The translations under genes and the position numbers were made by a program. A stretch of 64,000 nt of DNA, from contig OY978525.1 of the NCBI GenBank assembly GCA_963854835.1, forward strand, positions 88,675,807 through 88,739,806, read 5' to 3'. Source of the stretch: Megamerina dolium (taxonomy: Eukaryota > Arthropoda > Insecta > Diptera > Megamerinidae). Below the pieces are notes generated by a model. That model was not told the DNA's origin. It was given only the letters and a program-made list of their open reading frames with translations, and did not search any database. Below are positions 1 through 12,865 of the stretch, piece by piece. Within the stretch, counting starts at the first letter, position 1; every line of letters begins with the position of its first letter.

Positions 1-174
1 CCAAACTTGAAAAAATGGCTCGTAGGAAAAAGATTCAGCTCAAACGAAGTAGTGATTACCGAAGCTAACGCGTATTTTGATGGGTTCCCGAAATCGTATT
101 ATTCAGATGGTATAAAAAAGTTGGAATATCGTCTTACTAAGTGTGTCGAGGTTAAAGGAGACTATGTTGACTAA
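1..174 (+). pseudogene. mariner transposase, C-terminal end (cut by window edge)
   Basis: Frame 1 is open from the first base to TAA at 172-174 and reads as the last 57 residues of a mariner-family (IS630/Tc1/mariner) transposase. The seen features are a KKWL...RFSSNEV block, EANAYF, YYSDGIKKLE and a terminal CVEVKGDYVD. This tail order is typical of irritans/mellifera-type mariners. The catalytic Asp residues lie to the left, outside the window, so I cannot tell whether the element is alive. The visible part has no lesion. The AT-rich 3' tail runs into a (TA)n tract at 216 with no terminal repeat that I recognise. A decayed relative lies at 61080-61490 on the minus strand. Confidence 0.85.
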
Positions 175-212
175 TAAATGGTTTTTGAAAAAAAAAATGT
201 TTTTTCCTACTT

Positions 213-515
<303 letters not shown>

Positions 516-544
516 TATTATTATAAGAGTATTATTATTATAAA

Positions 545-768
545 GGACCTACTTAGTTTAGCCGGCTTAGAACGGCAGAACTCTTGCGACAGAGTTCTTT
601 TAGAAGCTTTCCGTTGTTACAGCCGGAAGAATTGCCAATTGCTTGCCTACATGTGTGTACCGTTTGAAAGATAAATCTTTTCCATATTAAATTTGTTATG
701 CTTCAGCCGGTGTTGAACCCACAGAATACAGATCAGAATTCCAACACACTAACAACTGAGCTACGGCA
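545..768 (-). mobile_element. tRNA-derived SINE, 3'-truncated, divergent
   Basis: The tRNA-like head lies at the right end: on the minus strand GCCGTAGCTCAG is the A-box region and a GGGTTCAACACC-like stretch is a decayed B box. It lacks the terminal GTGGCACTT tail. Bases 545-565 are the exact reverse complement of 448-468 in the facing fragment. Confidence 0.8.
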
Positions 769-1579
769 CACTACTACATAAATGTACAAACATATATATA
801 AAGATCTATATTCAATAATCATGTTTTGAATAAGTAAATAATCAAGAAACTTATTAAACACATACCAAACAGATTATTCGGACTAACAATCGAGAAACCT
901 ATGTTGTGTCCTTGCTCTGAAGTTGGTCCTTCAAAATTGATTAGCTTTTCCGAGCTGTATAATTGCACTATCAATGAATTACACGTTTATTATATGTAAT
1001 AATAAACTCACTAGGCTTTTATTGTAGATTTTTGTCACAATGTTATTACGAGTATTATTAATTATAATATTGTATACAATATAAAAAAATATCGTTTTGT
1101 TCGTAAACGCGATTTCGGCGTGAAATGGCACGATGTTTAGTGTTAAGGAATGAATTTGAATTGATCGGACGATCGTCGCACGAGAGGCGAATATAAAGCA
1201 TAAAAATAATTTATGCGGAGTGTCAGGGTGGCCATATGGTAAGTATGAAATTCAGGTACGTTAATAAAAAGTAAGTGTTTATTTAACTTAACTTATATTT
1301 TCTTCGTTTCAAGGACCAACCATATGACCTATCTAAAGGGATTTAGACACGAGCTATTCTGGCATTATTACCATAGTCCCCATAACATTGCATTTATTGT
1401 ATTGAATACTTTGATTGCAAATATAACAAATCGGTCTACATAAGTTAAGAAGTTTCTTTTTTGTATAAAACGATTATATAGAAAGTACAGTCCTTCCTCT
1501 AGTCCCCTCCAAATATTTTGTTGATATCTAAAAGATTTATTTGTCCCCTACTTGCATTGAACGGTAATTTACACATCAG
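769..1579. other. AT-rich spacer, no gene seen
   Basis: No open frame with recognisable protein content and no clear repeat family was found. The stretch is AT-rich with scattered TAATTA and TATATA words. Confidence 0.6.
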
Positions 1580-1935
1580 CTAAAAAGTTTGTAGGATAAT
1601 TAATAAAACAACAACATTTTGACAAAATTCGTCTTTATTTATCAAGATAGTCTCCTTCAAGAGCGATACAATTATTTCAATATTTCTCTAACATTTCGGT
1701 ACCCCAAAATATACCTCTCTTTCGCCGATCGAAAGAGAGGTTACACGGTCCATTGTCCTAGTAAAATAACAATATTTTATTCTTCATATGGGTCTTTTTC
1801 CACGATTTCCTCCTTCAAACGCGCTAGTTAAACCATATAGCTATCGCTACTGATAGTCTGGCCTTTTCCATGAACAAAATTCCATGTGCATCCCAAAATA
1901 CGGGCGCCATAACATTGCAGGTTGACTACTGCGCT
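1580..1935 (-). pseudogene. mariner transposase relic
   Basis: Read on the minus strand, a degenerate transposase is visible. KVMAPVFWDAHGILF near 1880-1930 matches the block before the second catalytic Asp. Then come KTHMKN...LLFY and DNGPCN, the degraded DNAPCH-type motif, and finally NNCIALEGDYLDK with a stop near 1635. In-frame stops occur, including a Trp to stop just before NNC, and the central block is deleted. Its 3' flank (TTTTGTCAAAATG...) is AT-rich. It is dead and distinct in sequence from the copy at position 1. Confidence 0.75.
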
Positions 1936-4260
1936 TTTTTTACATATATACTACAACAACACAAAGTTATCGCACATCAAAAACTATAAATGCCTTATTA
2001 CCCCAATTCCTATTACCGTAAAGCAATTGTTTAGTAAGGTTAGAATGAAACAAGCGAGTATTTGCGAGTATCGTACGTGAAAAGTAATTATTTATATAAA
2101 ATTGCAACATGCGCTTCGACATTTGTTTTGATAACAGCATTACAAAATATTTCTTGTTAAAATATTACAATGTTGCCAAAAGGCCGATTATAAATATCTT
2201 ACATATTGCCATATACTCGTACTTATAGATTCATTAATCTATGTTACTAAATTCATAATAAACAATTATACATCAAATCAAAAGTGTAGTCCAAATTAAA
2301 TGGATAGTACAATTTACAATTAGTTATGTTCCCATTAGCATGCTAACTTTTATATATGTTAATTTGGAGTATAACTTTAAACTGATGTACTATTGATGTT
2401 TATGAATTGAGGAATACACTTCAAAGGCAAAAGATTCAAGAATTTTCAAGGGCTTCAATATTGAATTCCTTCTTTAGAGCATCTCCATGGAGATACTCTA
2501 AAGATAAACGTGCAAGTAAGGAATGGACATTTAAGACTTTTTAAATCAACCCACTCCAATGTCAATACCTAGCTATGTACATACAGATTGTCTTTGCATC
2601 ATTGTCAACAGCGTCATCGTTATATGAAAAAAGCGAATTATTACATTCTATACCGGAAAATGTTACTAAAAATATAGAACCTGTTGCTATAGTTAGTGCT
2701 ATTGTTAATATTGTTGCTATTGTTTGCATTGCAAATAAACACTTATAACAAAAATGAAGTAGGTACTTACAAAAAATATAAAAGAAATAAATAACATGAA
2801 ATAAAATGATGAACTGGCAACAAATCAAATCATACATAATACACATTGGTGTACATGTGTATGTACATATGTACGTATGAAGGTACTTGTATGCGAAAAT
2901 ATTTGACTTGTGGCACATACATCCATAGCTATGTAGGTACCTACATAAATATATACAAGTATAAACACACACACACACATATGCAAGATTATACATGTGC
3001 GTCTGCACATATGCAGACAAAGTTCCAGACAACATGCAACAATTGTTGTAATCAATTCGTTGTTGTTACTAGTGACGCTACTGTGAAACGTGACTCAAGT
3101 TGAGTGCAAATGCGTGCGCGTATTTGTTATTTTGTACGTACGTAAGCAATGTGTGCAACAAGCAGGATGAAAAATTGACAACAAGAATGATAAATACAAA
3201 AGACAACATATTCTAACGTCCTTGAGTTTTCTTGCTTTCTCTTTCCCCATCGCTTACCCCTCTCTCTTTCTCTCTATCTATCTAACTTAACTAATGCATA
3301 ACCATAAAAAATCACTTTGTTTTTTACATGCAATGAGCAAAAGCAGTTTTAATTAAAAACAAATCAAATAAGAACATCCATTGCAACAATGCCCACTACC
3401 CGCCTACATATGTAGTATATGTAATGTATGTACATACATAAACATACCTAACGACTTCTGACTATGCCAATACTAATCATCATAAATTTATGAAAAAACA
3501 ATAAAAATAAATTTAAACAAAAAATTGTTGCAAATAACAGACAAACATGCACGAACACACGCACACACACATACAAAAAAAATGAAATTTCTTCACACAA
3601 CAGTATGTGTTTAAGTCGCTTAAAAACATATAAAACCGGCTACCGGTTAAAGTTTGCAGACATATTGCCAAACGAACCAGTGCAAACGTATAAAAGCGTT
3701 GCATTTTACTAGTACCGAATATGTAGACACATTGAAAACGATCTGGAACAAAACCGGAGAATTACCAGTTATAATAGAACTATGAACTATACGACCTCAC
3801 ATAGACCTGACGACAATATGTCTCAACGAGTTTTGCTTTATTTAGACTAATTAATGTTTTATTGCCGTGTTTCATACTATGGTTTCTACCTATATTAAAC
3901 AAATGGATCAAGTTGAATCGTAGCTACCCATGACCGCATATCATTAAATTTCTAAACATACGGTTACCGTATTTAGTGTGTAAACTTGTAATATATGTAA
4001 GTGGTCGCATTGTAATATCTTACCTAATCCAAAGCTTACCCAAATCTTAAATAGCAATTGCTGTCATTATGGAAACAAAATGGAACCACAAACAAAGAAG
4101 AAACGTCAAGAAAGCGGCTTTACAATGTACAATCATATTTTGCCTTACTTAACTACTCGTCGGTACAGAGTATATAAATCGCAATTTACTGCTGGGTGCA
4201 TAATATAATTAGTACATGTGTACATTATGGCATACAAAAAAAATCATAATTTTATCTCTG
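1936..4260. other. non-coding spacer with simple repeats
   Basis: The spacer holds TACATA/TATGTA-rich sequence at 2830-3010 with an (AC)n run at about 2966-2979, a pyrimidine (CT)n stretch at about 3240-3292 and an AC-rich run near 3548-3575. Open frames across 2562-3103 on both strands come from these repeats. Apart from the promoter-like cluster at 3634-3696, I see nothing functional. Confidence 0.6.
3634..3696 (+). promoter_or_regulatory. possible core promoter: CCGG palindrome plus TATA box
   Basis: AACCGG-CTA-CCGGTT at 3634-3648 is a perfect interrupted palindrome of the kind bound by Grainyhead-class factors. TATAAAAG lies 40 bp downstream at 3689-3696. No convincing initiator or coding exon follows, so a promoter role is only a suggestion. 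Confidence 0.2.
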
Positions 4261-4273
4261 GTTGGAAAGATTA

Positions 4274-4534
4274 AAAAAAAAACTACATATTTTAGCCGGT
4301 TCCGAACGGCAGAACCCTTGTGACATCACTTTTTCTGAGCTTTGTCGCAGAGTTCTCTTAGAAGCTTTTTCATGGCAAGTTGTTACTGTCTGAAGAATTG
4401 CCAATTGCTTGCCGACAGGTGGGTACCGTTCGAAAGAAAAATCTTTTCGATATTAAATTTGTTATGCATCAGCCGGGGATTGAATCACGACCTGCAGATC
4501 AGAAAGCCAACACACTAACCACTGAGCTACAGCA
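4274..4534 (-). mobile_element. tRNA-derived SINE, 3'-truncated, with 13-bp TSD
   Basis: This minus-oriented SINE has its tRNA-like head at 4470-4534. It is flanked by a perfect 13-bp target-site duplication, GTTGGAAAGATTA, at 4261-4273 and 4535-4547. That is direct evidence of target-primed retroposition. The 3' part beyond the CCGGCTAAAA box is absent and replaced by an A/T run. Confidence 0.9.
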
Positions 4535-4547
4535 GTTGGAAAGATTA

Positions 4548-7325
4548 TGTTGAAATATTCTCGGGATAAAAAAATATTTTTTTATCCTGAAAATGTTTAT
4601 TGAAATTTTAATTTCGATATTACTCCTTTGGTTTATAGTCAGCTACACACTTCAAAAGTAACAGTTTATTGGTTTCTTAAGGACTTTAAATTTATGGTGG
4701 AAAATTGTTGGATTAGGGGGGTAGAAGAAAGTATATCCCTTTTTTCATATAGCTTTTCAACAAGCTATAATTTAAAAAAAATCGGCAAATCAACTACTGT
4801 GCTATGATAAAAAGAATATTTTGGAGGTTCTAAAAGGGTTAAAAAAACTATTTTTTTTTTGTCCCGAAAACGTTTCATTATAATCTTTCAAACTGGGGCT
4901 GAAATTTTGATACTTTTTTCGTGATCCACCCTATGTTAAATGTGTGGATTTAGTTATGTAGACGCAAATTGCATATTCTGGTATAGGTTTAATTGGTTAT
5001 GGCGCTATTGCGTACAAACTGTCCACCATCGAGTGGCACATGTGAGTTTTTCAAAAGAATAATAATAATCATCATCACCATTGTAACAACAATAACAACA
5101 TGGTGATTATCAGTATGTACGTTCATATTTCTAGATCTACATACATAACTATGTAGGTATATAAATAAATACTGAATATGATATAGCATATTTACGTTCG
5201 TAAGTACGAGAATGATATCGTACAATTTTCGCGCCAACGCACACATTCATTTCAAAATGAGTGGGCAAAAGTGACAATGTCGGCCGGGCAATGTAATACC
5301 AGTTCTACTCTCATTTATGGTCAAATATAGAAACAACGTGATCCTGTTTATGATCTTACTAACTGCATAAATATATGTATGTATGTTTGTAATTATATTT
5401 GGTAGATTGCTGCTTCACTTTATTTATTCGATATAGTATTCAGCTCGTGCTTTTGTTGCTTGTGGATATGTGTATTATATGTATATAATAGGTATGTTAG
5501 TATATAAGACAGTGTTACCAGAATCACAATTTGGCAAGTTTCTTTTGAATAGGATCTGCATTGGCAACTTAATACGGTTTGAAAAACATACAACCAAAAA
5601 ATAATCACTATGTATTACCCTCATTAAAGCACACCAAATCTCGTTGTTTAGTGTGGTCATAATCTTTACCACATAACATTTGTTCAACGGACGGACGGAT
5701 ATATCTATAATTAAAATAAAACAAATTATTTTCAAAAAAGTTCATACATGAACAATCGCTACTATGTAGATAATGTGTTAAAAGTTAATTCAAAGGAAAG
5801 TCATATATTCCATTTTGAAATTTGGAAAAAAATTATTCCAAAATGATCAACACTTATGTATTTGAAACCCAATTAAAAGCGTCAGCTAATGCACAAGGCT
5901 CACCGATCCCATACAACCCGTGGAAAAAATTCGAAGGAGATATTGTATTTCCATTAAACCTTTTAGCAAATATCTCAAATCTCGCCTCATGATCTCAAAT
6001 CTGAAATCGTGTTTTATGTATACTTTTATCATACTTTTTATTTATACTTTTATCATAAATCAGAAATTTGTCATAATAAAACGAGCAATTGAATTTCAAT
6101 TGTTACCTCTTTTCATATGAGGATTTAGAGTTCAAAATTGTTAGGATCCCTAGAAATGGCCTAATTATTTTCCAAACTCAGGCTTCTATTTTGTTGGATT
6201 TTAATCCGGAAATAATTGCTATTCTAGTAAGTACATTGTTAAAATTGTTATTCAGATATGAGATGTACCTTCAAAAAACAAGGAAATTATTTTTTTAATG
6301 TGATTAAACTCTTTCATTAAATATACAAACGAACAAAAATGCTATATACAACTTCGAACCAACCTCTGTCCATTTTTTCAGATCAATGTCTGATTTTATT
6401 TGAACATTTCTCCTTAAATTCTCCAGACCATTGTCCAATGTTGATTATAAACAGAGATGTTTTCCTCCTACAATTTATGATATCTTTTCACGACTTTCTG
6501 GCAACCCTAATGTACGACTATATGCATGAATCGATTCAATTGAATTGATCGATTCGGCTCGTGCCAGCCATTCGTTCGTTCACGCATTATAGTGGTTTGT
6601 AGTAAAAGGGAATCACCGCACTTTTACATTTCCTCGTAAACAATTAACGACCTACTGAGGATGTGTGACGATAAAAACGATTTTCGCGGAACATTCATAC
6701 ATATGCACTAAGTGCATGTGTATAATTATTCACGTCCGTCGGTCGGTTCAAGCGTATATGGGTGTATTATATTTATGTACCCAAATACTTGTGCGTAGTG
6801 TATGGCACTTTTGACATTTTCATACCAATCGTTGTATATGTACGAGTATATGTGTGCGTTTTAATATGTTTCTATGCTGGTTTGTACATCCAAATATGTA
6901 CGTACTAGCAAGTATGTAGGCAGGTAAGTATGAGCATACATACTTACATATATTACATACCTTTACGACTGATGTTGCTATTTTTAAACTAACTTGTTAT
7001 GATATGAATTATTCGAAATGGTGTTTGTATACAATTACTTATCTAGGAGTAAGTACGTATGTATAATATGTACATACATATATGTGAATGCACTTTCATG
7101 CGAGTAGGTACGTACGTATGTACGCGTGCGAGTATTATGGTTGAGTTTTCAGAGAATTTTGTTTGTATGTATGTATATAAGTACATTGTGTACGTAATAA
7201 AAAGAGTGAATGAAACAAATAATAATTACTTTATTGAATTTTACGTAAACATAATAACAATTGCTAATAACCATTATGTTCCATGCAATAGAATTCAATA
7301 TGCATTGATACTTTATTAATATACA
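4548..7325. other. AT-rich spacer, no gene seen
   Basis: Short open frames at 4989-5246, 5420-5735, 5920-6298 and 6339-6548 show no domain or codon structure that I recognise. TACGTA/TATGTA-rich tracts occur at 6680-7190. An imperfect palindrome lies at 6529-6556. Confidence 0.6.
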
Positions 7326-7905
7326 GGGTGGACTATTTAGTCGTCTTTTAAATCATATGTTATTTTTACAGTGATAGCTTTTTCCCACTGACAGAGGGTC
7401 AGTATCATATCACCGCGGAAAGAAGTGAATGGCTTCACGCTTGAACAACGTTGAGAAATAATGCAAACTAATTTCCAAAGTTATTGTTGTGTGGCTCAAA
7501 CAGAGTGTTTATTAAAAAAAGTTTATTTTATCTTTTCTGATGGCTATGTCAACAAGCATAATTGCCGCATCTGGGGAATCGGAAGAACCTGCACGTGATC
7601 GTCGAAAAGCCAGTGCATCATCAGAGAATGACAGATTGATGCGGATTTTGGAGCGATGGCATCATTGGCCCATTTTTCTTTGAAAGTGTCATTTGGGTCA
7701 ACGGTAAGCACTATAGGGGCATGACAAATGATTTTTTGTGCCGAAAATTGGAGACTTGGACTTGGACGATCTTTAGTTTCAGCAGGATGGCGTGTTACGC
7801 TACACAGCCCATGCCACAATCGATTTTTAATGTGAATATCGAGCAAACCATTCGTGAAATAGAACCATCACTAAAACCTTGTAAAACTAGTTTGACAGGT
7901 TGACA
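7326..7905 (+). pseudogene. Tc1/mariner-superfamily transposase relic
   Basis: By combining frames, the transposase catalytic core can be followed. NCRIWG lies near 7560. A GIIGPFFFE-like block follows (here read as SLAHFSLKV at 7655-7690), then VNGKHYRGM near 7697-7722. A degraded FQQDGATCHTA block lies at 7775-7810, about where the frame gives FSRMACYATQ. Frameshifts and stops are frequent, so it is long dead. An ACAGGGTGGACTATTTAG sequence at 7324 might be an element end, but no partner was found. Confidence 0.6.
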
Positions 7906-8766
7906 GGATGCGCTACTGCGAAGCCAGCCGCAACATCCACATAATGGCAATGTTTGCTCATCACATGATCTCAATTGTGTTTACATTCATAAAAGCATTC
8001 CATAATTAATCTAATTTATTAATTACTGATAATAATTGATAATTATACATAAGTAAATCAGCACATTGATCCAATTTAGAATTATACTTAAACCTAGGCA
8101 TATCAATTGTTGGTAATGAATAAATTATTAAATCAGGTTATTAGAATTAAAATATAATTTAATACGGATATAATTACATATGCAATATTATCCTCCATCA
8201 ATTAACAATATTAGATCTTATATTATTCTCACCGCTAAGTTAAGCTAACAAATAAGTTAACTTAAAACATTATGTCGACTGTGGCCAACTGTACACATAC
8301 ACATGAAATATGGTTAGTTTCGTCTATCAATTTGCACATTATGTACATATTGCTATCCAAATATGGTAGAGGTTTCTGTCCTATAAGAGCCATTACCGCA
8401 AATTAAAAAATGGATCTCTTACGATAGCAAAATGTTCAATGCAATGGCTCTGCTAATCAAATCCCAGCACCGATCATGGAACCAAGTTGGTCACCGAGTT
8501 GGTTGAAACACGTAGATAATTTATTGATGAGTTGTCTTTTCAAAAATTATAACGCTCTGTATTCAGAACTGTTACAGAAAAAGTGTAATATTGAAACATT
8601 ACAATATCGAAATCTGTCAGATCAAATAAGTAACAAAGTTACACTTAAAAATATCGCCATGAAATTATCTTACATCTATACTCTTACAAATATGTGAAAT
8701 AACTTCTTTTTCATGTGAATGGAACAACTGAAAATGAGTAATTTCCAAAAAAGGTCAAAAAATCCG
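7906..8766. other. AT-rich spacer, no gene seen
   Basis: Nothing was recognised. The 73-codon frame at 8476-8697 has no family resemblance that I can identify. Confidence 0.5.
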
Positions 8767-8777
8767 ATTTTTCGAAT

Positions 8778-9168
8778 TTAGGTTAGGTTAGGTTATGGGT
8801 CAGCCCCCTCTCTGAGAGGACACACTTAGGCCAGAAAGGCCCATTGTGATACCACCGAGCTTCTCTTCCAATACTGTTGTTCGTGTTAAATTTGGACAGC
8901 ATTAGAAGGGACCTACTTATATTAGCCGGTTCCGAACGGCAGAACCCTTGTGACATCACTTTAACTTAGTTTTGCCACAGAGCTCTTTTAAGAAGCATTT
9001 TTGGCAAATTGTGACTGCCGGAAAAATTGCCAATTGCTTGCCGACAGGTGGGTACCGTTCGAAAGAAATATCTTTTCGATATTAAATTTGTTATGTATCA
9101 GCCGGGTATTGAACCACGACCTACAGATCAGAAGGCGAACACACTAACCACAGAGCTATGGCACCCAC
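8778..9168 (-). mobile_element. tRNA-derived SINE, subfamily with TTAGG-like tail, 11-bp TSD
   Basis: This complete minus-oriented copy is bounded by ATTTTTCGAAT at 8767-8777 and 9169-9179. The tRNA-like head is at the right end, with a B-box complement near 9106-9116. The SINE 3' end is at the left and differs from the main subfamily: a CCTCTCTGAGAGGACAC hairpin-like stretch, ACACTTAGGCC...GGCCCA, and a terminal TTAGGTTAGGTTAGGTTA. Because the duplication lies immediately outside it, the TTAGG-like run belongs to the element. Confidence 0.9.
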
Positions 9169-9179
9169 ATTTTTCGAAT

Positions 9180-10017
9180 CGACACAATTCGGAAGGAACA
9201 AGGCCATACCTTTCATTGCGAAAAATGCTTTTTTGGAGAAATGAATGAAGTCAAGTTTTTTTCTCAGCAACTCAAGGTTAAGTGTTATTATTAATTCATA
9301 CTTTTACAATTTTGAAAAATTCTCTTTTCGATGGCAGCGCCAAAGAAATTGCCGCTGACTAACAAACTTGTTGGTTGGTTTTTTGTTCATAATGTCTCTG
9401 GCGCCGACTTAGAAAAGAAATCACTTATTAAATTTTAATACTTTCTTCAAAATCGACCATGTTTTTTTGTAAACAAATCTCTAATTTTTAGTTTTCAGTT
9501 GTGTTTAGTTTGTAAACGCTGCATGAGTGCATGACGATATTAAGTTTTTTTCATACTTCTTGCTTTACTTTTTCATTTTTTTCTTTCTTTGCTTTCTATG
9601 CCAGCGAAAACTATATATATAATACATATGTGCGTCGTTCCTGTATCTATATATAACACACTTACGAACATATGGATGGATATGCAATAATATATACAAT
9701 TTCTATTCTTTCTTACCATTACGTATTTTGGATATATGCATTACCGCTGAATTTTCACTAAAACATTTTTAAAAACAAACCAGAAATTTCCAAATCGATT
9801 CAGTAGTTTTGGGCCAAGTGCACCGAAAGTAAAAAACTCTCATAAAAATGTTTTAATTGCGTACTTTTGGATGACATATCTACATCTACTCTTTCAGTGT
9901 CAAAATGAAGCAATTCCTATCCAACGGAAAAAGAATCATTGAAATGTTTTTCATGAATTTCATCTTTATTAAAAACATATTTGTTACAAAGCTTAATAAT
10001 CGATATATTTGCCATAT
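9180..10017. other. spacer, no gene seen
   Basis: AT-rich sequence without recognisable coding or mobile content. A GGCAGCGCC/GGCGCCGAC pair near 9333 and 9400 is too short to interpret. Confidence 0.5.
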
Positions 10018-10520
10018 TATCTATGGTCTTTTGCCATTTATCGGGTAGATGATGGATCCCCTTGGTGGTTCTGATGCAAAATAGTCATAGAGACATTTTC
10101 GAAAAACTTCAATTTTGGAGAATCGCCGGTCAGCTAAATAAGACTGCATTGATCTGAATGTGTGGCAGTCTGGAGAATCCGCCTCATGTTGGAGAACTTC
10201 CCAGTCTAAGGAGAAGATGAGTTCCTGAGTTGATTTTTCTGTATGTCTGTATGTGGACGAGCATTTGACCAGGTTCCAGAAGTTCTTAGTAAATGACTCC
10301 CTTCCAATGCCACCAGACATCTCCTCATCCTTAAGGCAAACATTATTGTCACAAGATCTTGCAAACTATCTTTGTACTGTTCTAAGATTCACATAATATT
10401 CAAATAAAGTCGAATTAATCAATTTCACAGCTTCAGCCGTACTTTTTTTTCTTTTCAAAAGATAATGAAATATAATGGCATAAGTGTTGTTTATCGACAT
10501 CCATCACTGACAGATCCATC
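10018..10520 (-). pseudogene. mariner transposase relic, internally deleted
   Basis: The N-terminal helix-turn-helix region is read at about 10345-10515 (KQHLCHYISLSF..., STAEAVKLI, LRTVQR then stop then FARS). It runs almost directly into the C-terminal half at 10021-10320 (LDWEVLQHEADSPDC, FRSMQSYLADRRF, CLYDYFASEPP). The middle, including the first catalytic Asp, is missing. The usual HPPYSPDLAPSD block has decayed to HEADSPDCHTF. It is a dead deletion derivative. Confidence 0.8.
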
Positions 10521-10714
10521 ACAGGAATGACTAAGCGCTACAAATACCCAAAAAACAGGCGAAATGGATGCATGGATGTTTTTAATGCAACCAATTTCCC
10601 ATGACTTAATTTATTTGCATCCTACAGCATCCATAATACAGTCCAAATAACGTACTCCATTGCTTTAGTTGATTAACAAAGTCGTAGAAAAATAAGACAT
10701 TACTTTCTGTAGAG

Positions 10715-10880
10715 GATGTAAGGAGAGCCTAAGTAAGTGGATTGAACATTTGCAGGAAAGATGGAAAACTGCTCTTGACAATGGATGGATATTATATAAC
10801 AGCTGAAGAAATAAAACTTGAATATCGTACAAAGTTTGTTTTAGTCTTAAAAATTATTAGTCACCTATAGTAGATATCCA
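10715..10880 (+). pseudogene. short mariner transposase C-terminal relic
   Basis: The reading LSKWIEHLQERWKTALDNGW, followed by stops, resembles the LPERWQKVIDNNGKY end of mariner transposases. Nothing upstream can be followed, so this is a fragment. Chance similarity cannot be ruled out at this length. Confidence 0.45.
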
Positions 10881-10884
10881 TATA

Positions 10885-12418
10885 ATTAAACACATTTTCC
10901 ACCGTTGATCCGTTGAGTTGGGGATTTGAAGAGCAAATTGATGTGAAAGTTAATAAAAAGTTAAGTATATGAAAACTGTGTTCGTATAGGGCTGCTCATT
11001 TTACATGGCTGGCTACAAGGTACAAGGCAATTTATTCGCAAAAATAATATTCACCACTAAGAGACTCCAGACACACACTCTAGACGTGTACTCCACGCTC
11101 TTGATAATTGCAATTGTTATATTGGATCGAATACTTTTCATTTTTGAAAGAGTTGAGAATTACACTTGCGCTTGAATTAAAGAATATTAACTCATAATCA
11201 TATTATAATAATGATATCACCATAATCACACCATTCTAGTCGCACATACATTCATACTATACATATATACGATAGTAACTTATACATTCTCTTTAGGCTT
11301 TCTCACACGTCTGTTTGGCAATTATTTACATACTTCGCATTTTTGTTTATTTAGATTTTTAATCAAATAAATATTAAAAATTAGCTGACAACATATAAAT
11401 TCAACTTATATGTACATACAATATGCACGAGTAAGCGTATCTGAGAGACATTCTGTTTGTTTTACTTAGCAAATATGTGTGATCATAAATGTCAATAAAT
11501 ACGAGTATAACTTAAGTACTTGTCTATTGTAAATGAAAATATATATCTACCTAAAAAAATCAAAATATTTACAAATCGAATATAATTTACCCACATATAC
11601 TTGTTTATTGTGAAGTTATACATATGTAAGTAAGTAAATTATATACATATGTAAGTACATGCAAGAAACATGCTATTATTAATTTGTTCGAATTACTATG
11701 AATACGTAAATAATATACGAATATAATACAAAAGGCTTTTTAAGGAAATCTGTCAGTTCCTTCAACTTAAGCTGTAAACACATTTACCATTATAGTATAA
11801 GAAAATCTCATTTATTCCAAAAATGAGTCACATTGCACGAAATTTGATGAAAATTCATACATGTGTAACTGAAATGTGTACCTGTCGCCAATGCTTACAT
11901 TGAAACTACAAATTTTATACATGACAAACACATTAAAAAAAAAATGGCAACCAAATAAAACAACAATTGGAATGGTGCCACTGCATTGATAGAGTAAATT
12001 ATTTTAATGATAAATAAGAGAAAAATTAAAATTTTTAATTAAAAAGTATAATTGGTATAAAAAAATATCTACCGCTACTAAATTTTGTGGTATTTGGTTC
12101 AACAAACTATTCCATGGTACGGTCAACTAAGACAACTTCATCTACATCTATTCTTGATGAACTACAGCCTGAAAAACCGTACACTCATTAAGTAAACGAA
12201 TTGAATATATCACTTTCTGCGAGCTATCTCCTGAGCTCTATCCGCAGCCTATTTTGAAACCTTCGGTATAAATCTCTTTGTCATATTCCATTTGAAAGAT
12301 ATTTGTTATCCATTTGTTTCTCAATGAAAGCCTAATCTTAAGTCACTGTTATTATTTGAGGAATTGTGTAATCTGATATCAAACGAACAGGTCGCCTAAA
12401 AGATATACTGGAGTGATA
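10885..12418. other. AT-rich spacer, no gene seen
   Basis: Only AT-rich sequence with TACATA words was seen. No coding frame, RNA gene or repeat family was recognised. Confidence 0.5.
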
Positions 12419-12420
12419 TA

Positions 12421-12865
12421 CCAGGTGTACAAGCTTAAAAAAAAACACTTTTTTTTATAGAATGCTCAAAAATTAATTTATTCAAAGTGTTTGCCCTCAC
12501 TAGCTATAAATTTTTCCCATCTCTCAAGCAATTTGTCCATTCCAAAAGAATTCCTCATTTTTCGAGGCAAACCACTCGTCAAGACATTTTCCGACGTCTT
12601 CATATGAATCGAAGTGCTGTTCGGCGAGTGCGTGACCCATCGACGAAAACAGGTGATAGTCAGAAGGGGCCAGGTCTGGCGAATAAGCGGGATGAGGTAG
12701 CACCTCCAAATTGAGTGTATCCAAGTAGTTTTGGACCAGTTTTGACGTGTGCGATGGGGCGTTGTCGTGGAGAAAAATCAGCTTCTCATGTCTTTATTCA
12801 TAACCAGGCCTTTTTCACCCAAAGTACGGAGCAATTTCACTAGTTGTTGGTGGTAGCAATGAACC
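12421..12865 (-). mobile_element. mauritiana-type mariner, 3' half
   Basis: The terminal repeat CCAGGTGTACAAGCTTAAA starts at 12421, right after a TA dinucleotide target. On the minus strand the transposase C-terminal third follows at 12524-12860. It contains HDNAPSHTSK (12735-12775), LPHPAYSPDLAPSDYHLF and SMGHALAEQHFDSYED, including the third catalytic Asp in PSDYH. The element stops abruptly near 12865, so the 5' half is lost. It is closely related to the copy at 38560 and shares the TATGAATAAAGACATGAG sequence in which a Gln codon appears to have become TAA. Confidence 0.9.

Noticed and set aside
2562..3103. 157-aa and shorter frames rich in Cys/Tyr/His
   Set aside because: They follow TACATA/CACACA repeats on both strands, with no domain and no splice context.
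7544..7846. 100-aa minus-strand frame
   Set aside because: It lies opposite a decayed transposase whose motifs read on the plus strand.
8778..8795. Telomeric TTAGG array
   Set aside because: Only about 3.5 units, inside the target duplications of a SINE and repeated at the same SINE position at 62473.
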